Source of the DNA: Mytilinidion resinicola
Lineage: Eukaryota > Ascomycota > Dothideomycetes > Mytilinidiales > Mytilinidiaceae
Assembly (NCBI RefSeq): GCF_010093595.1
Contig: NW_022985441.1
Span: 93,699-157,698, forward strand
Reading direction: 5' to 3'
DNA: 64,000 bases
Below, piece by piece: positions 1 through 11,445 of this stretch. The translations under genes were made by a program, and so were the position numbers. The notes under the pieces were generated by a model that ran no database searches, was not told the DNA's origin, and saw only the letters and a program-made list of their open reading frames with translations. Position 1 is the stretch's first letter, and every line of letters starts with the position of its first letter.

Positions 1-426
1 CCAACTTAGCCGGCGGCGCGCTTAGCAAGCAATTTGTTGGCCATCTCTCGTATAGTATATAAGCTAGGCGGAAATCCTCGCAAATCCAGGTCGAGTATAT
101 ATTAAGTGATAACTAATTCCTCTAGCTTTGAAAGCTTCTTCGAATTAGGCTTAGAATCGCGTCGTGGGGTTGTTCCAGCGCGTCGATCTCGAAGTGTGCT
201 TCTGGGGACGTTATATATTGTAATAGCGCGCCGTTCGCTTGTAAATTGCTGCCGATTGATTGCTGCAATAGCTATGCATATTCGACCTTTATTTTATATT
301 AATTGCACGTTATATTGTCGACGCATAGTGGTTAGAAGTTAACGCGTCGCGTTTTCGTGATAAAGTAGACGGCTTGCTTAGGTAGACGGCTTGCTTAGGT
401 GGACGGCTCGCTTATAGAATACGTTA
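1..426 (-). mobile_element. Fot1/pogo-type DNA transposon, partial copy (5' transposase end and outer repeat)
   Basis: This stretch matches the better preserved copy at 11,039-11,447 base for base apart from CpA-to-TpA type changes, for example TTGGCC becoming TTAGCC and TACAGC becoming TATAGT. It holds the 5' end of a minus-strand transposase and the terminal repeat, whose 17-bp motif (TAGACGGCTTGCTTAGG-like) occurs three times at 366-424. The element ends with ACGT at 424 followed by the TA target dinucleotide at 425-426. The rest lies outside the window. RIP has destroyed the reading frame. Confidence 0.85.
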
Positions 427-1680
427 GGTGTTATATAGATTAAAGAATATAGAGAAACTATTAGCATAGTATTATAATAGTGCTATTCCTTAACCCGTCG
501 ATTAAGGCGCAACGCTCGGGCCACTTTTTATAGCTAATTAGATGCACCGTATCGGCCCCTAAGTATAAAAGCTATAAAAAGATAAAAATATTTAAATTCG
601 TGATTTCTATATATATATCTGCTTATAGAGCTAGGTAATAGTATTAAGCCGGGCTATATACTCGCTCCAACACGTGCCTTCTCTATAAAACGGAATATTA
701 TATATAGAATAGCCCTAATTCGTTCTTAGCGGCCTTTTACAGCGTTTTTATTCCCTACTATTCTTTTACTTCTTCTATATTATATTAATAGATAGCTTAG
801 CAAAAGCTTTTTAAGCGCTAAGATAAGGCTTTAAAGTTGCGCGGTGCTTAGCTAAGCAGCCGGCGTAGGTAGGTTGTTTTATAAATATTTTAATATACTA
901 ATACTTATTAACCGGTCTCTAAATAAAATCTATAGGCCCTTTCGCTCTCTATATAGAATTTTACTAGCAATAGCAAATAGATATATATAGGAGCTTGTTT
1001 TATAGGTTTTAATAGAATTATAGATAAGTATTTTAGCGTAATACGCGCTTACCTAAGCCCGGCTCGGGCCCGTATAATAAAAGTATATAGCTATTATCTA
1101 TAACTATATTTAATAGAAAACTCTATAATAGCTTTTATATCTTTCTATAAATATAATTTATATTATAATAGCTGCGTATTTAGTTTACTACGTCTACACC
1201 GCATATTTAGAGGTTATACTTATCGATTATTACTAGAATATTAAGCTATACCTGCGCCTTTTTACTAAATATCTTTACTATTTAATAATATCCTATAGCT
1301 GTTTTTATAGGTTGTTTCTATAGCTTAGTAATATAATCCTTTCTATTATATATAGTAGATAGGAACAAGACTATTATTATATTTTTCCAGGCAAATTCTA
1401 TTACTTTATAACTTTTTAACAATTTACTATATAGTATGCCCTATAGAATTTGCCTATTATAGCTTAACTTAAGGTTTATAAGTAATAGAAAAAAGCTCTC
1501 TACAGGCTTAATCTTTTTCCTTTTTATTTAGTGTTGTAAAGCGCTAGATTATTCCTTAATAGCAATAATATTTGTCTTAATTCCTTTTATTTTTTCTTTT
1601 TTTATTTTAGTTATATATATAGTGCTAGCTACTTCTATTCTAAGCTTATAGAGCCTTTTAAATAGCTTTATATTAGAGAA

Positions 1681-1948
1681 TATCACGGTCTCGGGCGGCA
1701 GGATTACCCTAGCTAGCTTAGGCAGGTAGGTAGAAGTAATAACTAAATTTACTACGTGTTCTATAATACACGGCAGGCAGGCGGGTTAAATAATAAGATA
1801 TAGCTTAAGGAGCTATAAAAAGGCAGGGCGGCGGTCGGTAGGTATACTCCTGCTAAGGCTTATATAGGCCCTTGCAATAAGGCCTCTCGCCGGGTCCTAA
1901 TATTACGTGTTACGCTGTGCAGTAAGCTTTACCGTTTAAGCTGTAATA
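1681..1948 (-). repeat. LTR (3' LTR of the minus-strand retrotransposon)
   Basis: This 268-bp repeat is nearly identical to 4,235-4,502. The differences seen are transitions of the RIP type (for example TTTACTACGTG against TTCACTATATA). Confidence 0.88.
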
Positions 1949-2019
1949 GTACTCCTCTTCTTACAGCCGAACTTTATTAAGGCCTAAGAACCGGGCTTTT
2001 TAGGGTAATAGCAATAGAA

Positions 2020-2600
2020 TAACTAGATAGCTTCCTTAGTATATTCTAGATAGTTAGCGGGCTCTTCTATAACTTTATTATATCCGGTCCACTTTACTAT
2101 ATACTTTAGGCGGGGGCGGCTATAACCGCGACGCTCCTATTAAAAGTCGATAACTTCCTTAACTTCCTACTTCTCTAAGCCTTTAACTTTAACTAGCGGC
2201 AGTAGTTTTTAACGCTAGCCGGGCAGCAGATTATTTACAGCAGGTTTTAGTAAACTAATATAGAAAATATTATAGTTACGCATGCTTTTTAGTAAGGTTA
2301 GGCGGTATATATAAGGGCTAATAACCTTTTCTATACACGCGTTGCTTTTTACGGTATATTACAGTGTTTATAATAGTACTGGCTTATAAACTATAGTATA
2401 TTACAGGACTAGTCCGGTATAGGATTATATAGGCGTAGCTACAGGATTCCTAGAATAATTAGGTAATAACTTAGTTTAGTTACCTCTATTTAAACAGTCT
2501 CTAAATATTTATTTATCTGTAATTAAACCTAAATAGTATAGGTTACTTTACCCGCTTTAGAATTGCCTCTATCGGCTAGTTCTAGGTAAAAAAGGTACTT
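2020..2600 (-). pseudogene. Retropepsin, integrase C-terminus and chromodomain remnants of the LTR element
   Basis: On the minus strand from about 2,580 to 2,380 a protease-like sequence is readable across RIP stops (LADRGNSKAGK, then YYLIILGI and SQYYYKHC, as in fungal gypsy polyproteins). From about 2,330 the frame reads [20 protein letters not shown] and [11 protein letters not shown], the usual linker after the integrase. From about 2,160 a chromodomain follows ([19 protein letters not shown], then EEPANYLEY). Chromodomains of such chromoviruses steer integration to heterochromatin. The protease-to-integrase-tail jump near 2,340 marks the deletion. Confidence 0.75.
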
Positions 2601-4234
2601 AAGCGGAATTATTAGGATATAGTAATGCTTTACCTAGTTTTTATTAACTAGCGCTTTCCTTTTACAGCCACTATTAATTATACTATATACTAGAATACTC
2701 TGGCCCTAGTATTCTAAACGTGCAGGTATAATTAACAGGTTAGCTTTTATAACCTATTCCTCTTTAATAGTTATTTTTTAGATAGCAGCAGCGGATACTT
2801 ATATAGTGCGTAGTATATAAGCCTAGCTATAACCTATATTAGGCTTAATCCTTTTATTAAAGCAGAAAATAGGGGAAAAGCGGGTTTTAGCAGTATCCGG
2901 GTTCTATATTTAGTAGAGGGTGGTAAGAAGCTCCGGAAGGACGCATTTTTATAAACAGGGCGGGAGCGGATAAAGCGTTTATTAGGCTAAGGGCAGTTAT
3001 AGATAAAGTGTTTTTTAGATCTATAATAGTAATATTCCTTCCTTTTATATTAAGTTAAGCAACCTCTTAAAAAATCTATTAGGTCTCCGGAGACTTCTAT
3101 AATTTTTATAGCGCCGGACGCTTTTAGTAATAACTAGGGTATAGTAGTTTGCGTTTTTATAGAAACAGGTGTTTCCTAACAGGTTTAATTTGCATTAGTA
3201 TATATTCTCGAGGTTGCAGTAGTAGACACTTTATATTATTTACAGCAGTTATCTAGGTTTTAAAGGAACTTTATAAATATATAGTACTCCCTGCTAGAGG
3301 GTTTATAGTAGAGTAGTATTCCCTTTAGTTTACGGTTAATAGCTTTTTCTAAAAGGGTTAGTAGAGCTTTTTTAGAGAGCTTTTCTTCTAAAGCTAGGTA
3401 TTAGAATTTAGTAAGGAAAACGCTAAATTCTTTATTATTCTGGCGGAGGCGGAATAGTTTAGTGCAGGAGTTGCGGACTTAGTTAGGGTTTCTATATACT
3501 TATTCTAAGAGTTCTAGAATAGCTTTAAAATCGGGTAGTTAATAGTTTCCTTTTATAATATACAGCAGAACTTAGGTATACAGGTTTCTACTTAGATAAC
3601 TATTTATATAGGATATTTAGCTTTAGAGGTTAGGAAAGCAGTTTTAGTTAATAGTTATTTTCTTATAGATTTAAGAAAGGAAGCGGCGGAGGTTTTTTCG
3701 GTCACCCGTAAACTTATTAGGGTCGGGTTGTTTCTTAGAAAGCCGGGCAGAGGTGGTAGATATATTAGAAGTAGACGGAGGCGTTTATACTATATTAGCT
3801 GTATTTTCTTTAGTTAGTACTTATAGTATTAGGGTTTACAGGGCGGTGCGGACGGTAGGTGTAGCTATATTAATTGCTTTCTATTTCTTAGTAAGGGCTA
3901 AAGCTAGTTTATCTATAAGCTTCTTTATTTTTTTCTTCTAGTATTTACGGACAGCTTATAATTATACCTTTAGTTAGTTGCTCTATTATTTATATTCCTT
4001 AATTTCCAATTCTAGGGCTTATATATAGAGTGCGGCTAAGTGGTTTTTAGTAAGACTTTCCTAGGCGGTATTAATATATTTGTATATTTAGCGGCAGTAC
4101 TTATACTATTTATATATATAGTTAGTAATATAGGCGGCGAACGCGGATTCGCTGTCCGGTAGGACTAGAGGAAAAAGGTAGGATATTAGGTTAGCGGTGC
4201 AGGTAGATAGCTAGGTAGGTAAGGAGCTACGTAA

Positions 4235-4502
4235 TATTACGGTCTCGGGCGGTAGAATTGCCCTAGCTAGCTCGGGCAGGTAGGTAGAAGTAATAACTAA
4301 ATTCACTATATATTCTATAATACACGGCAGGCAGGCGGGTTAAATAATAAGATATAGCTTAAGAAGCTATAAAAAGGCAGGGCGGCGGTCGGCAGGTATA
4401 CTCCTGCTAAGGCTCGCATAGGCCCTTGCAATAAGGCCTTTCGCCGGGTCCTAATATTACGTGTTACGCTATATAGCAAGCTTTACCGTTTAAGCCGTAA
4501 TA
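4235..4502 (-). repeat. LTR (5' LTR of the minus-strand retrotransposon)
   Basis: Partner of 1,681-1,948, same length, followed directly by the target duplication GAGAA. RIP differences between the two LTRs prevent a simple insertion date. Confidence 0.88.
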
Positions 4503-5354
4503 GAGAAAAGATTATCTAGCTAAACTATATACTTATAAGGTAGATAGAGGGGTTAATTTATAATAGAATTATATTATATTAAAAGATTAAGTATAATAGC
4601 TTATATTTTAGTAAAGCCCTTTATAAGAAATAATTTGTTAAGGTTAATAGGGCCTTTCTTATCTCCCTTAGTATACTATAGCTAATTAAAAATATAGCCT
4701 TAATTTATAAGAACCTATATTTTAAACCCCTCCGGCGTTAGTTTAGATAAAATATTAATAATTTCGCTAGCCTATTCTATAAACCTCTATATTATTTTAT
4801 CGACGGTAAGGTAAAAGCCTAGAGTTTAGTATATACAGCTGCGTACTTATAGATACTTAAAGAGCTTCTTTATATACTTAAATATTAAATAGAATCTATT
4901 TTAGGGTATAAAAGAGCACTAAAAGTACCGATTAATCTGCTTAAACTAGGTTTTTAAAATATAGTCTTTTACTATATAGCTAGCACTATATAATCTAGGG
5001 CCCTAATAGTTCTTAACGCGCTTTTCTATAGTAACTCCTATATAAATAAGTGTTCTAAAATAGGTATAGAGCTTATACCTTATAGTTAGCTTCTATAGCT
5101 ATAGCAGGCGCATATTAGTAGGCCGGTGCTATTCTGCATGCTTATTTATCTACTGCACTATCTTTTCTATTATTTTATTAGTAAAGAATAGCTTAAAAAT
5201 AGCTATAGAATTATACCGATTAAGACTAAAGGGTATAAAGGCTTTTTCTAGAGCATACTAACTATTAATATAGAGCGGAGAGAACTTAGGCAGCGGCGCC
5301 GGCTTTAGGGGAAGTGTTTTTACTTATTTTATATAAAAATCCTTCTATTTAATA

Positions 5355-8300
5355 GGCGCTGCTAAATATACACCCTATATTTACTCGGTGTACACCCCTT
5401 TTCTACTCTATATACACCCTTCTTACGTCTGATCTTCTAATTAGTCCGGAGGAGTGCTCCGGGGCCTCCGATTCGCTCGCTTACGTTTCTTACTAATTCC
5501 AAATGCTCTCTCCAAGTGCGGCGTGGCCATAAAGCATTACATCCTAATCCTTAACTTCCTTAATACACTTACTATAGCCCTTAAACCACTACCGCCACGG
5601 TCCTACTATACGCTAGATAAAGCCGAGGAAGTACTTAGAAAGCATGCAAAGGCGCAGGGCTACGGGCTTATTAAGTTCCGTTTAAAACCAGACAGAAAGA
5701 CGAAGGAAATAAGGAAAATATAGTACCGATGCTGCTTTAGAGGCACCAGAAAGTCTTATACACGCGTGCGCAGTACGTTTACTAATAAAGTAGACTGTAA
5801 AATAAGCGGTACGCTTACTTAGCAGCCTTCTAAAGTTAATAGCTTACGTGTTTAGCTATAGGAGACGGTGGAGGAAGCTTATAACAATTACAACGCTATA
5901 CTTAAACCTATAGCAGCCGCCTATAATAGGAAGCGCTTGGCATCTATAAATACCCTTATTTAAATAGATATATTAAGCGGAATAAAGCCTAATAAAATGT
6001 ATATAAAGCTGTTAAAGAAAGGGGTTACTATTACGGCGCACAATATTACTAATAAGCGCACCCGGTATAGAAACAAGCTTCTCGGCGGCCTTACGCCTAT
6101 CCAGGCGCTCCTCTATACGTTAGAAACCTCTATATTCCCGGCACCTAACGGCCGTGATAGGAAGTACATATATAACTTTATAAAAGATAAGTAGAACCGA
6201 ATTAAATACTTCTTCTTTGCCCATCCGGATTCTATCGAGATCCTACGGGCTAATCACGACGTTATTCTATTGGATTACACCTATAAAACTAATAGATTCG
6301 GTATACCCTTCCTGTATATTACCGGCGTCACGTGTACTAGCAATAACTTTAAAATTGCCTATTATTTCCTGCTAAAAAAGAAGGAGGCGAACTATAACTA
6401 GGTAGTACTGCAGCTCTTCGAGCTCTTTAAGCGCTATTCTTTTATTCCACGCGTTTTCTTAACGGATAAAGAATAAGCTCTAAGGAATATACTACGTTAA
6501 TAATAGCCTACGGTCGCGCGCCTCCTCTGTATATAGTATATTGAAAAGAATATTATTACTAAACTAGCTAAGGTGTATAAGGAGGAACCTACGTATACTG
6601 CAGGCAGCGCGCCACCTGCGCCTATATTAGATAAAAAGAAGGAAGCTATTTAAAAAAAGGAACAGGAGAAAAGGGGGCAGTTCCTTACCTGTTGGACTGC
6701 TATAATAAAGCTGGAAGTTATAGCTTAATTTAATAAGGCTTAGAAAAAGCTACTTAACAACTATAAGGAGCGCCCTAACCTAGTAATATATATAGAGAAT
6801 AAGTAGTGGCTATATAGGTGGAATTAGGCCACCTGCTATACTTATAAGGTGCGGCACTTTAGTACTATATAAGTAATTTTTCTTAACACTAAAACGTCTA
6901 AATTTAATGCCTAAACTTTGTACAGGGTTTATATACATGCTAAACAGGCAGCGCTAAAGAGGATAAAAGTATAGCTTAAAGAATAACTAAGAAATAAGGA
7001 AGTGGCAGAGATATATAATACTAATTCAATTTTTTACAAAGTTACATCGCGAAACAAGGGCTTGCACGGCCTACTTAAGGGCTTCCTTTAGGTGTTAACT
7101 AGCTATCTATTTAACGTTCTCCTTAATATATAGAACTTTATCCTTAACTCTAGGTCTAAGTTTAAAGATAAAATAGCTAGATATTACGCCTATACTCCGC
7201 ATAATATTAAAGAACCCGAATTCCGTAACCTATATTAAAAGGTGACGCTGCAGGCGCTTGTTCTCCTTAAGAAGCAGCTCTAAAAGGCCAAATCAAATAA
7301 ATATAACCTACTTAATTATACTTAAACGTTTAAGTCTATCTATAGCATTCTATATGCGCACAAACTGCATAATCCTCTACACCGAGCGCTTATAAATCGG
7401 CTAGATCCGGTGCTCTATATACAACCGGAAGAGATAGATTACTATTAGTAGTTTGTTCGGCCAGAAGGATATTAGCTAGCTATTCCTTTTGGGCCTTTTA
7501 AGGATGTAGAGGATCCTGCTGTTGTTAAGCGCCGGCGCGGCCGGCCTACTATTGCGAGGAGAGGCCATTATATATACAACAATACGCAGCAAGAGCTATT
7601 AAGATTTAAGATTGCTACAGGCACAGGTGCGGCAGCTAGACCTACAGGTATACCTACAGGACGCACGCCGACAGTTCCACCGCCAGGACCGCCTATTTTC
7701 GTAGCCCCCCGTCCAGCTCCTGTCGCTTAGAGTGCTCCTTAGTCGGCCGCTACACCAGCTATTACGGAATTCGACGATTTGCTTACTAATCCGCCCGAGT
7801 TTAAGCATGCAGTAATACCTAGGCCCCCCCCTACTGCCGCACCTACGCCCGCACCTACTACTGCATCTACTGCTGCACCTAAGAAGCGTGGCCGGCTGCC
7901 TGGTGCAAAGGATAAGGCACCTAGGAAGAAGGTAGCACCACGGAAAGGGGCTGCGCAGCGTTATAATAGCGCTTATCCTGAGCCTTAGCCAGCTCCTTAG
8001 CCTTAGCTAGCTCCTTAGCCTTAGGCAGCGCCAGCGCTGCTTCCTTATAAGGAGCTCCAACGTTAGATAGTATTGTATAAGCAGTATATAGAGGGGTTAA
8101 TAGATTAGGATAGCCAGGAAGGCGCGGCGGCAATATAGGGGGGCCAGGTTTAATACAGAGAGGCCGTAATAAGGTAAGGATTTAACTGTTTTGGCATGCT
8201 TATAGGCATGTAGGCATATAGGTAGCAATATAACGGCCTATATATACTGTAGGAAACGGGAAGTATGTATAGTAAAACGGGTATGCTGCACAGCCTTGCT

Positions 8301-8599
8301 ATAAGTAGCCTTACGTACGGCCTTACGTACGGCCTCACGTACGGCCTTACGTACGGCCTCACGTAAGGCCTTACGTGTAGCTGGCCTATATATATAGCCT
8401 CACGGAAACGGTAAAAATGTACAATAAAATAGTGAGGCTGTACAGCCTTCCCATTTTATATAGATGCGCGTGAGAATTAAGCGCCGGAGCTTCCTCTAAG
8501 CCCTCCGGACCAATTAGAAGATTAGACGTAAGAAGGGTGTATACGGAGTAGAAAAGGGGTGTACACTAAGTAAATATAGGGTGTATATTTAGCAGCGCC
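5355..8599 (+). mobile_element. Mutator-like (MULE) DNA transposon, full length, RIP-degraded
   Basis: The 3,245-bp element has 98-bp inverted ends (5,355-5,452 and 8,502-8,599) starting GGCGCTGCTAAATATACACC. They contain iterated TACACCC motifs that may bind transposase. A perfect 10-bp target duplication CTATTTAATA lies at 5,345-5,354 and 8,600-8,609, within the 8-11 bp typical of MULEs. It carries one transposase remnant on the plus strand. A 14-bp tandem repeat (ACGTACGGCCTT-like) lies at about 8,305-8,372 near the right end. Confidence 0.9.
5454..8135 (+). pseudogene. MULE transposase with FAR1-like N-terminus and C-terminal AT-hooks
   Basis: Many stops interrupt the frame, but the domain order is clear. 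At 5,590-5,790 there is a FAR1-like DNA-binding start (LDKAEEVLRKHAKAQGYGL, then a YRC.RG motif). From about 6,200 the MULE catalytic domain reads FFAHPDSIEILRANHDVILL, then DYTYKTNRFGIPFLYITGV and PRVFLTDKE, giving the first acidic catalytic residues. At 7,530 (KRRRGRPTIARRG) and 7,885 (KKRGRLPGAKDK) lie two AT-hook-like motifs in a Pro/Ala/Thr-rich tail. Most stops are TAG or TAA where CAG, CAA or TGG would continue the protein, as RIP produces. No functional protein can be made. Confidence 0.8.
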
Positions 8600-8772
8600 C
8601 TATTTAATATAGTTAATATTATTTAATATTCTAGGTATAATTAGGTATTAATTGCTGTCTTTTTAGGTGGGTTCTAGTTAATTATTATACCTAATAATAT
8701 TTGTTTATATATCTAAGAATAATATTCGCTTAGCGTTGGCCCGAGCGTTGCGCCTTAACGGGTTAAGAGATA

Positions 8773-9602
8773 AGTAGGAGTTTAAGAGCTTAGAAGGAAG
8801 CTTTAATTAGATGCTAAACACGTTACTATATAGGGAATTAAGATGTTATATAAAGAATAGGAAATCGAGAGCGCCGGCGAAAAAAATATGCCGGCAGAAT
8901 ATATATATAGTATAAGCTCGCGAGCTCTATATAAAATTAGGTAACAACGCTATATAATCTAGTATATAACCTAGACTATAACCTAGACTAGGTTATATAA
9001 TCTAGGCTATATTCTAGGATATAATCTAGACTAGGAGCTAGACTAAATATATAATCGGCGAATTATAGTAGGTAAAGTATTATAGGTAGTTACTATAATA
9101 TATAGATATAACTAATATAGCAAAATATAATATAATCTTAGGTATACTATAGCTAAAATAGTATAACTTCTAAGTTAATTAGAAGTTTAGTAAAGTAAAG
9201 ATCTAATTAAAAAGCGGACTAAAGAGCACCCTATACTAGAATAAGCCTAAGCAAAAATAAAATATTAATATAGAACCTTTATAAGGCAAGTACGCCCGAA
9301 GAAAAGAATAGGTAATAAGCTAATAGTAGCCTAGACCTATAAATAACCGGCAGTTAGCTAAAATAATAAAAGTACTAGAGGTGCTAGAAAAATATAATAA
9401 ATTTAGAGAAATCTTTATAAAAAAGGTTTAGAATATACTACTAAAGTACTAACCTTAGGATTACTATATTCCCCTAGTACTAGGTAAATAACTACAGTTT
9501 AGACTAATCTATTTACTAGCCTAGAGCGAGCTGGAAGTACTAGAAAAATACTTAGAAAAGAACCTAAAGCAAAAATTTATTAGACTATTAAAATTACCTA
9601 TA
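8773..9602 (+). repeat. AT-rich degraded stretch leading into Ty3/gypsy copy 1
   Basis: From 8,955 to 9,040 the DNA is a dense run of CTAG/TATA palindromic words. From about 9,380 the reading becomes the start of a gypsy reverse transcriptase region (readable pieces LEKYNKFREIF and DYYIPLVLG). It is homologous to 15,013-15,235 and is cut by the pogo element at 9,602. I recognise nothing further upstream. Confidence 0.6.
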
Positions 9603-11445
9603 ATATATTCTATAAGCGAGCCGTCCACCTAAGCGAGCCGTCTACTTTATTATAAAAACCTGCCTTAAACGTTAATTGCTCTACAACGCCAATAGATATC
9701 AACTATATACAACTTGTAGCCTAATCTGCAGCAACCTCTGCATCGTTTTTGCACGTACGAATATTATGCCCTAACTCGCCGCAGCGCCTACAGCGCCGCA
9801 CGATTCTATTAAAGCCTGCTCTACCTTACTGCTTTTTGCTTTAAGCGTCCTTCTCGAGCCGTTAAGCAGCTATTTAAGAGCCTGCTTCTATTATTAGAGT
9901 TCCTTTCCTTTAAATGCGCTTTTTTTTGCGCGCCTTGCGCTTTATAGCGGCTTTATTTGCCTTTTAAAGGCTGGTAACGGTATCGCGCAGCAGCGCAGCT
10001 TAATATATTATGCTTTCAGCACCTTTAGAAAGGCTATTAAGCGAGTTAAGAATAGCTGTAGGCGAGCTATTTTAATATATTTAAATGCGCTTATAAATTA
10101 AAGCTAATTAAGAGCTTAGCTTAAGAGTATTGCTTAGTGTTTTTAATTCCTATAGAGCCTCCACAGCGGCAGGCGGAGGCGACGGCGTATAGAGCCTAAT
10201 ATTAAGCTTTAATAGCACTGCTTCTAGATTAAGTAGTATAAGGCCTGCGCCTTAAAAGCCTGCATAAATATTGCTCTTTATAATTAAGCTATAGAAAGCT
10301 GCTTTAAATACTGGCAGGAACTCTGGCTTAGTAATATAGTTAATATAGTGGCGCACTAAGTCCTTAATTTAGCGCCTATACGCCTTTTTTATTAGCGCAA
10401 AGCAGCTAATATTAAGCGGCTGTAGCAGGTGCGATAAATACGCTGGCATATAGAGAGTAATAATATTATTCTCCTTATAAATCTGTTGGAATTCGAGCGA
10501 GATATAGCTCTCGTGGCTATTAATAATCAGCAGCCGGTGCGTGCCTATTATGCGATCTTTTGTATGCGCATTAAAATAGTGTAGCCAGGTAATACTAAGC
10601 TTATTTATTGTCCAGCTATTATTGCTTACTGCTATAACCTAATCTAGTAGTATATTATTGCCCTTATACTATATAGAAAGGTGGTATATACCTGCAAAGA
10701 TAATAAATAGTAGAATAGCCTATCTACAGGCATTAACACCTTAGATTATTATTATCTATTCGCAATTGCCTGGCTGTATAGATTTTGGACGATTACGGCG
10801 CTTAGAGCCTGTTACAACTACGCCTATTAAAATAACACCTATTTAGAAGCCGGCTTTATCGAAGTTGTGTGTATCTTTATCCAGGATGCTATACTTTGCT
10901 TTTATATTGCGCACAAGCTTAAACTAATCGCTAATAGCTTTTGGATCCTCGCATAGAGCTCTTTAACAGTTGTACTTTCGATTGAATTGTGTTTTAAGCT
11001 TAGGTGTTCGCTTGACAAAGTTCTCTGGCCAGTTCTTGCCAACTTGGCCGGCGGCGCGCTTAGCAAGCAATTTGTTGGCTATCTCTCGTACAGCATACAA
11101 GCTAGGCGGAAATCCTCGCAAATCCAGGTCGAGTATATGTTGAGTGATAACTAATTCCTCTAGCTTTGAAAGCTTCTTCGAATTAGGCTCAGAATTGCGT
11201 CGTGGGGTTGTTCCAGCGCGTCGATCTCGAAGTGTGCTTCTGGGGACGTTATATGTTGTAATAGCGCGCCGTTCGCTTGTAAATTGCTGCCGATTGATTG
11301 CTGCGATAGCCATGCATATTCGACCTTCATTTTGTATTGATTGCACGTTGTGTTGTCGACGCATGGTGGTTGGAAGTTGACGCGTCGCGTTTTCGTGATG
11401 AAGTGGACGGCTCGCTTAGGTGGACGGCTCGCTTGTGGAATACGT
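9603..11445 (-). mobile_element. Fot1/pogo-type DNA transposon, full length
   Basis: The 1,843-bp element has inverted ends made of two tandem copies of a GACGGCTCGCTTAGGTG-type unit (9,603-9,650 and 11,398-11,445) and TA duplications at 9,601-9,602 and 11,446-11,447. It interrupts gypsy copy 1: the empty site can be read at 15,215-15,250 in gypsy copy 2. The right third is nearly free of RIP while the left two thirds are heavily mutated. Confidence 0.9.
9700..11364 (-). pseudogene. Fot1/pogo-type DDE transposase
   Basis: The first 133 codons from ATG 11,364 are open. They carry a helix-turn-helix DNA-binding region like those of pogo and CENP-B relatives (start MRRQHNVQSIQNEGRI, then YNVPRSTLRDRRAG). 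A TAA at 10,963-10,965 then stops the frame, but the same frame continues with the DDE core: HNFDKAGF (first Asp), a middle motif ending NSHESY where DGHES is usual (second Asp lost), and MPAYLSHLLQPLNISCFA. This is a cut-and-paste transposase, now inactive. An intact relative would be about 500-550 aa. Confidence 0.85.

Larger units (their letters stand above)
1681..4502 (-). mobile_element. Ty3/gypsy LTR retrotransposon, non-autonomous deletion derivative
   Basis: Two 268-bp direct repeats (1,681-1,948 and 4,235-4,502) enclose 2,286 bp and are flanked by a perfect 5-bp duplication GAGAA (1,676-1,680 and 4,503-4,507). Ends read TATCACGG..GTAATA, which is TGTCACGG..GTAACA after RIP. Read on the minus strand the interior carries a putative gag region, a retropepsin-like stretch, then directly the integrase C-terminus and a chromodomain. 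Reverse transcriptase, RNase H and the integrase core are missing, so the copy could move only with help from another element. It sits inside the TA-flanked element at 486-8,770. Confidence 0.85.
486..8770. mobile_element. TA-flanked terminal-inverted-repeat element of unknown family, host of two nested insertions
   Basis: Inverted ends CTTAACCCGT..AAGGCGCAACGCTCGGGCC (left, 489-523) and their complement (right, 8,734-8,767) match except for a 5-base insertion (CGATT) on the left. The first bases are TTCC on the left and, read inwards, TCTC on the right; both fit an ancestral TCCC after one C-to-T change each. TA dinucleotides at 484-485 and 8,771-8,772 fit a Tc1/mariner-type target duplication. 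Without its two nested insertions the element is about 2.2 kb. The interior (about 524-1,680, 4,503-5,344, 8,610-8,730) is too RIP-degraded for me to recognise a transposase, so assignment to Tc1/mariner rests on ends and target only. Confidence 0.6.

Noticed and set aside
3753..3941. Hydrophobic 62-aa frame in the LTR element
   Set aside because: It lies antisense to the element's coding direction in RIP-mutated DNA, so it is a chance frame.
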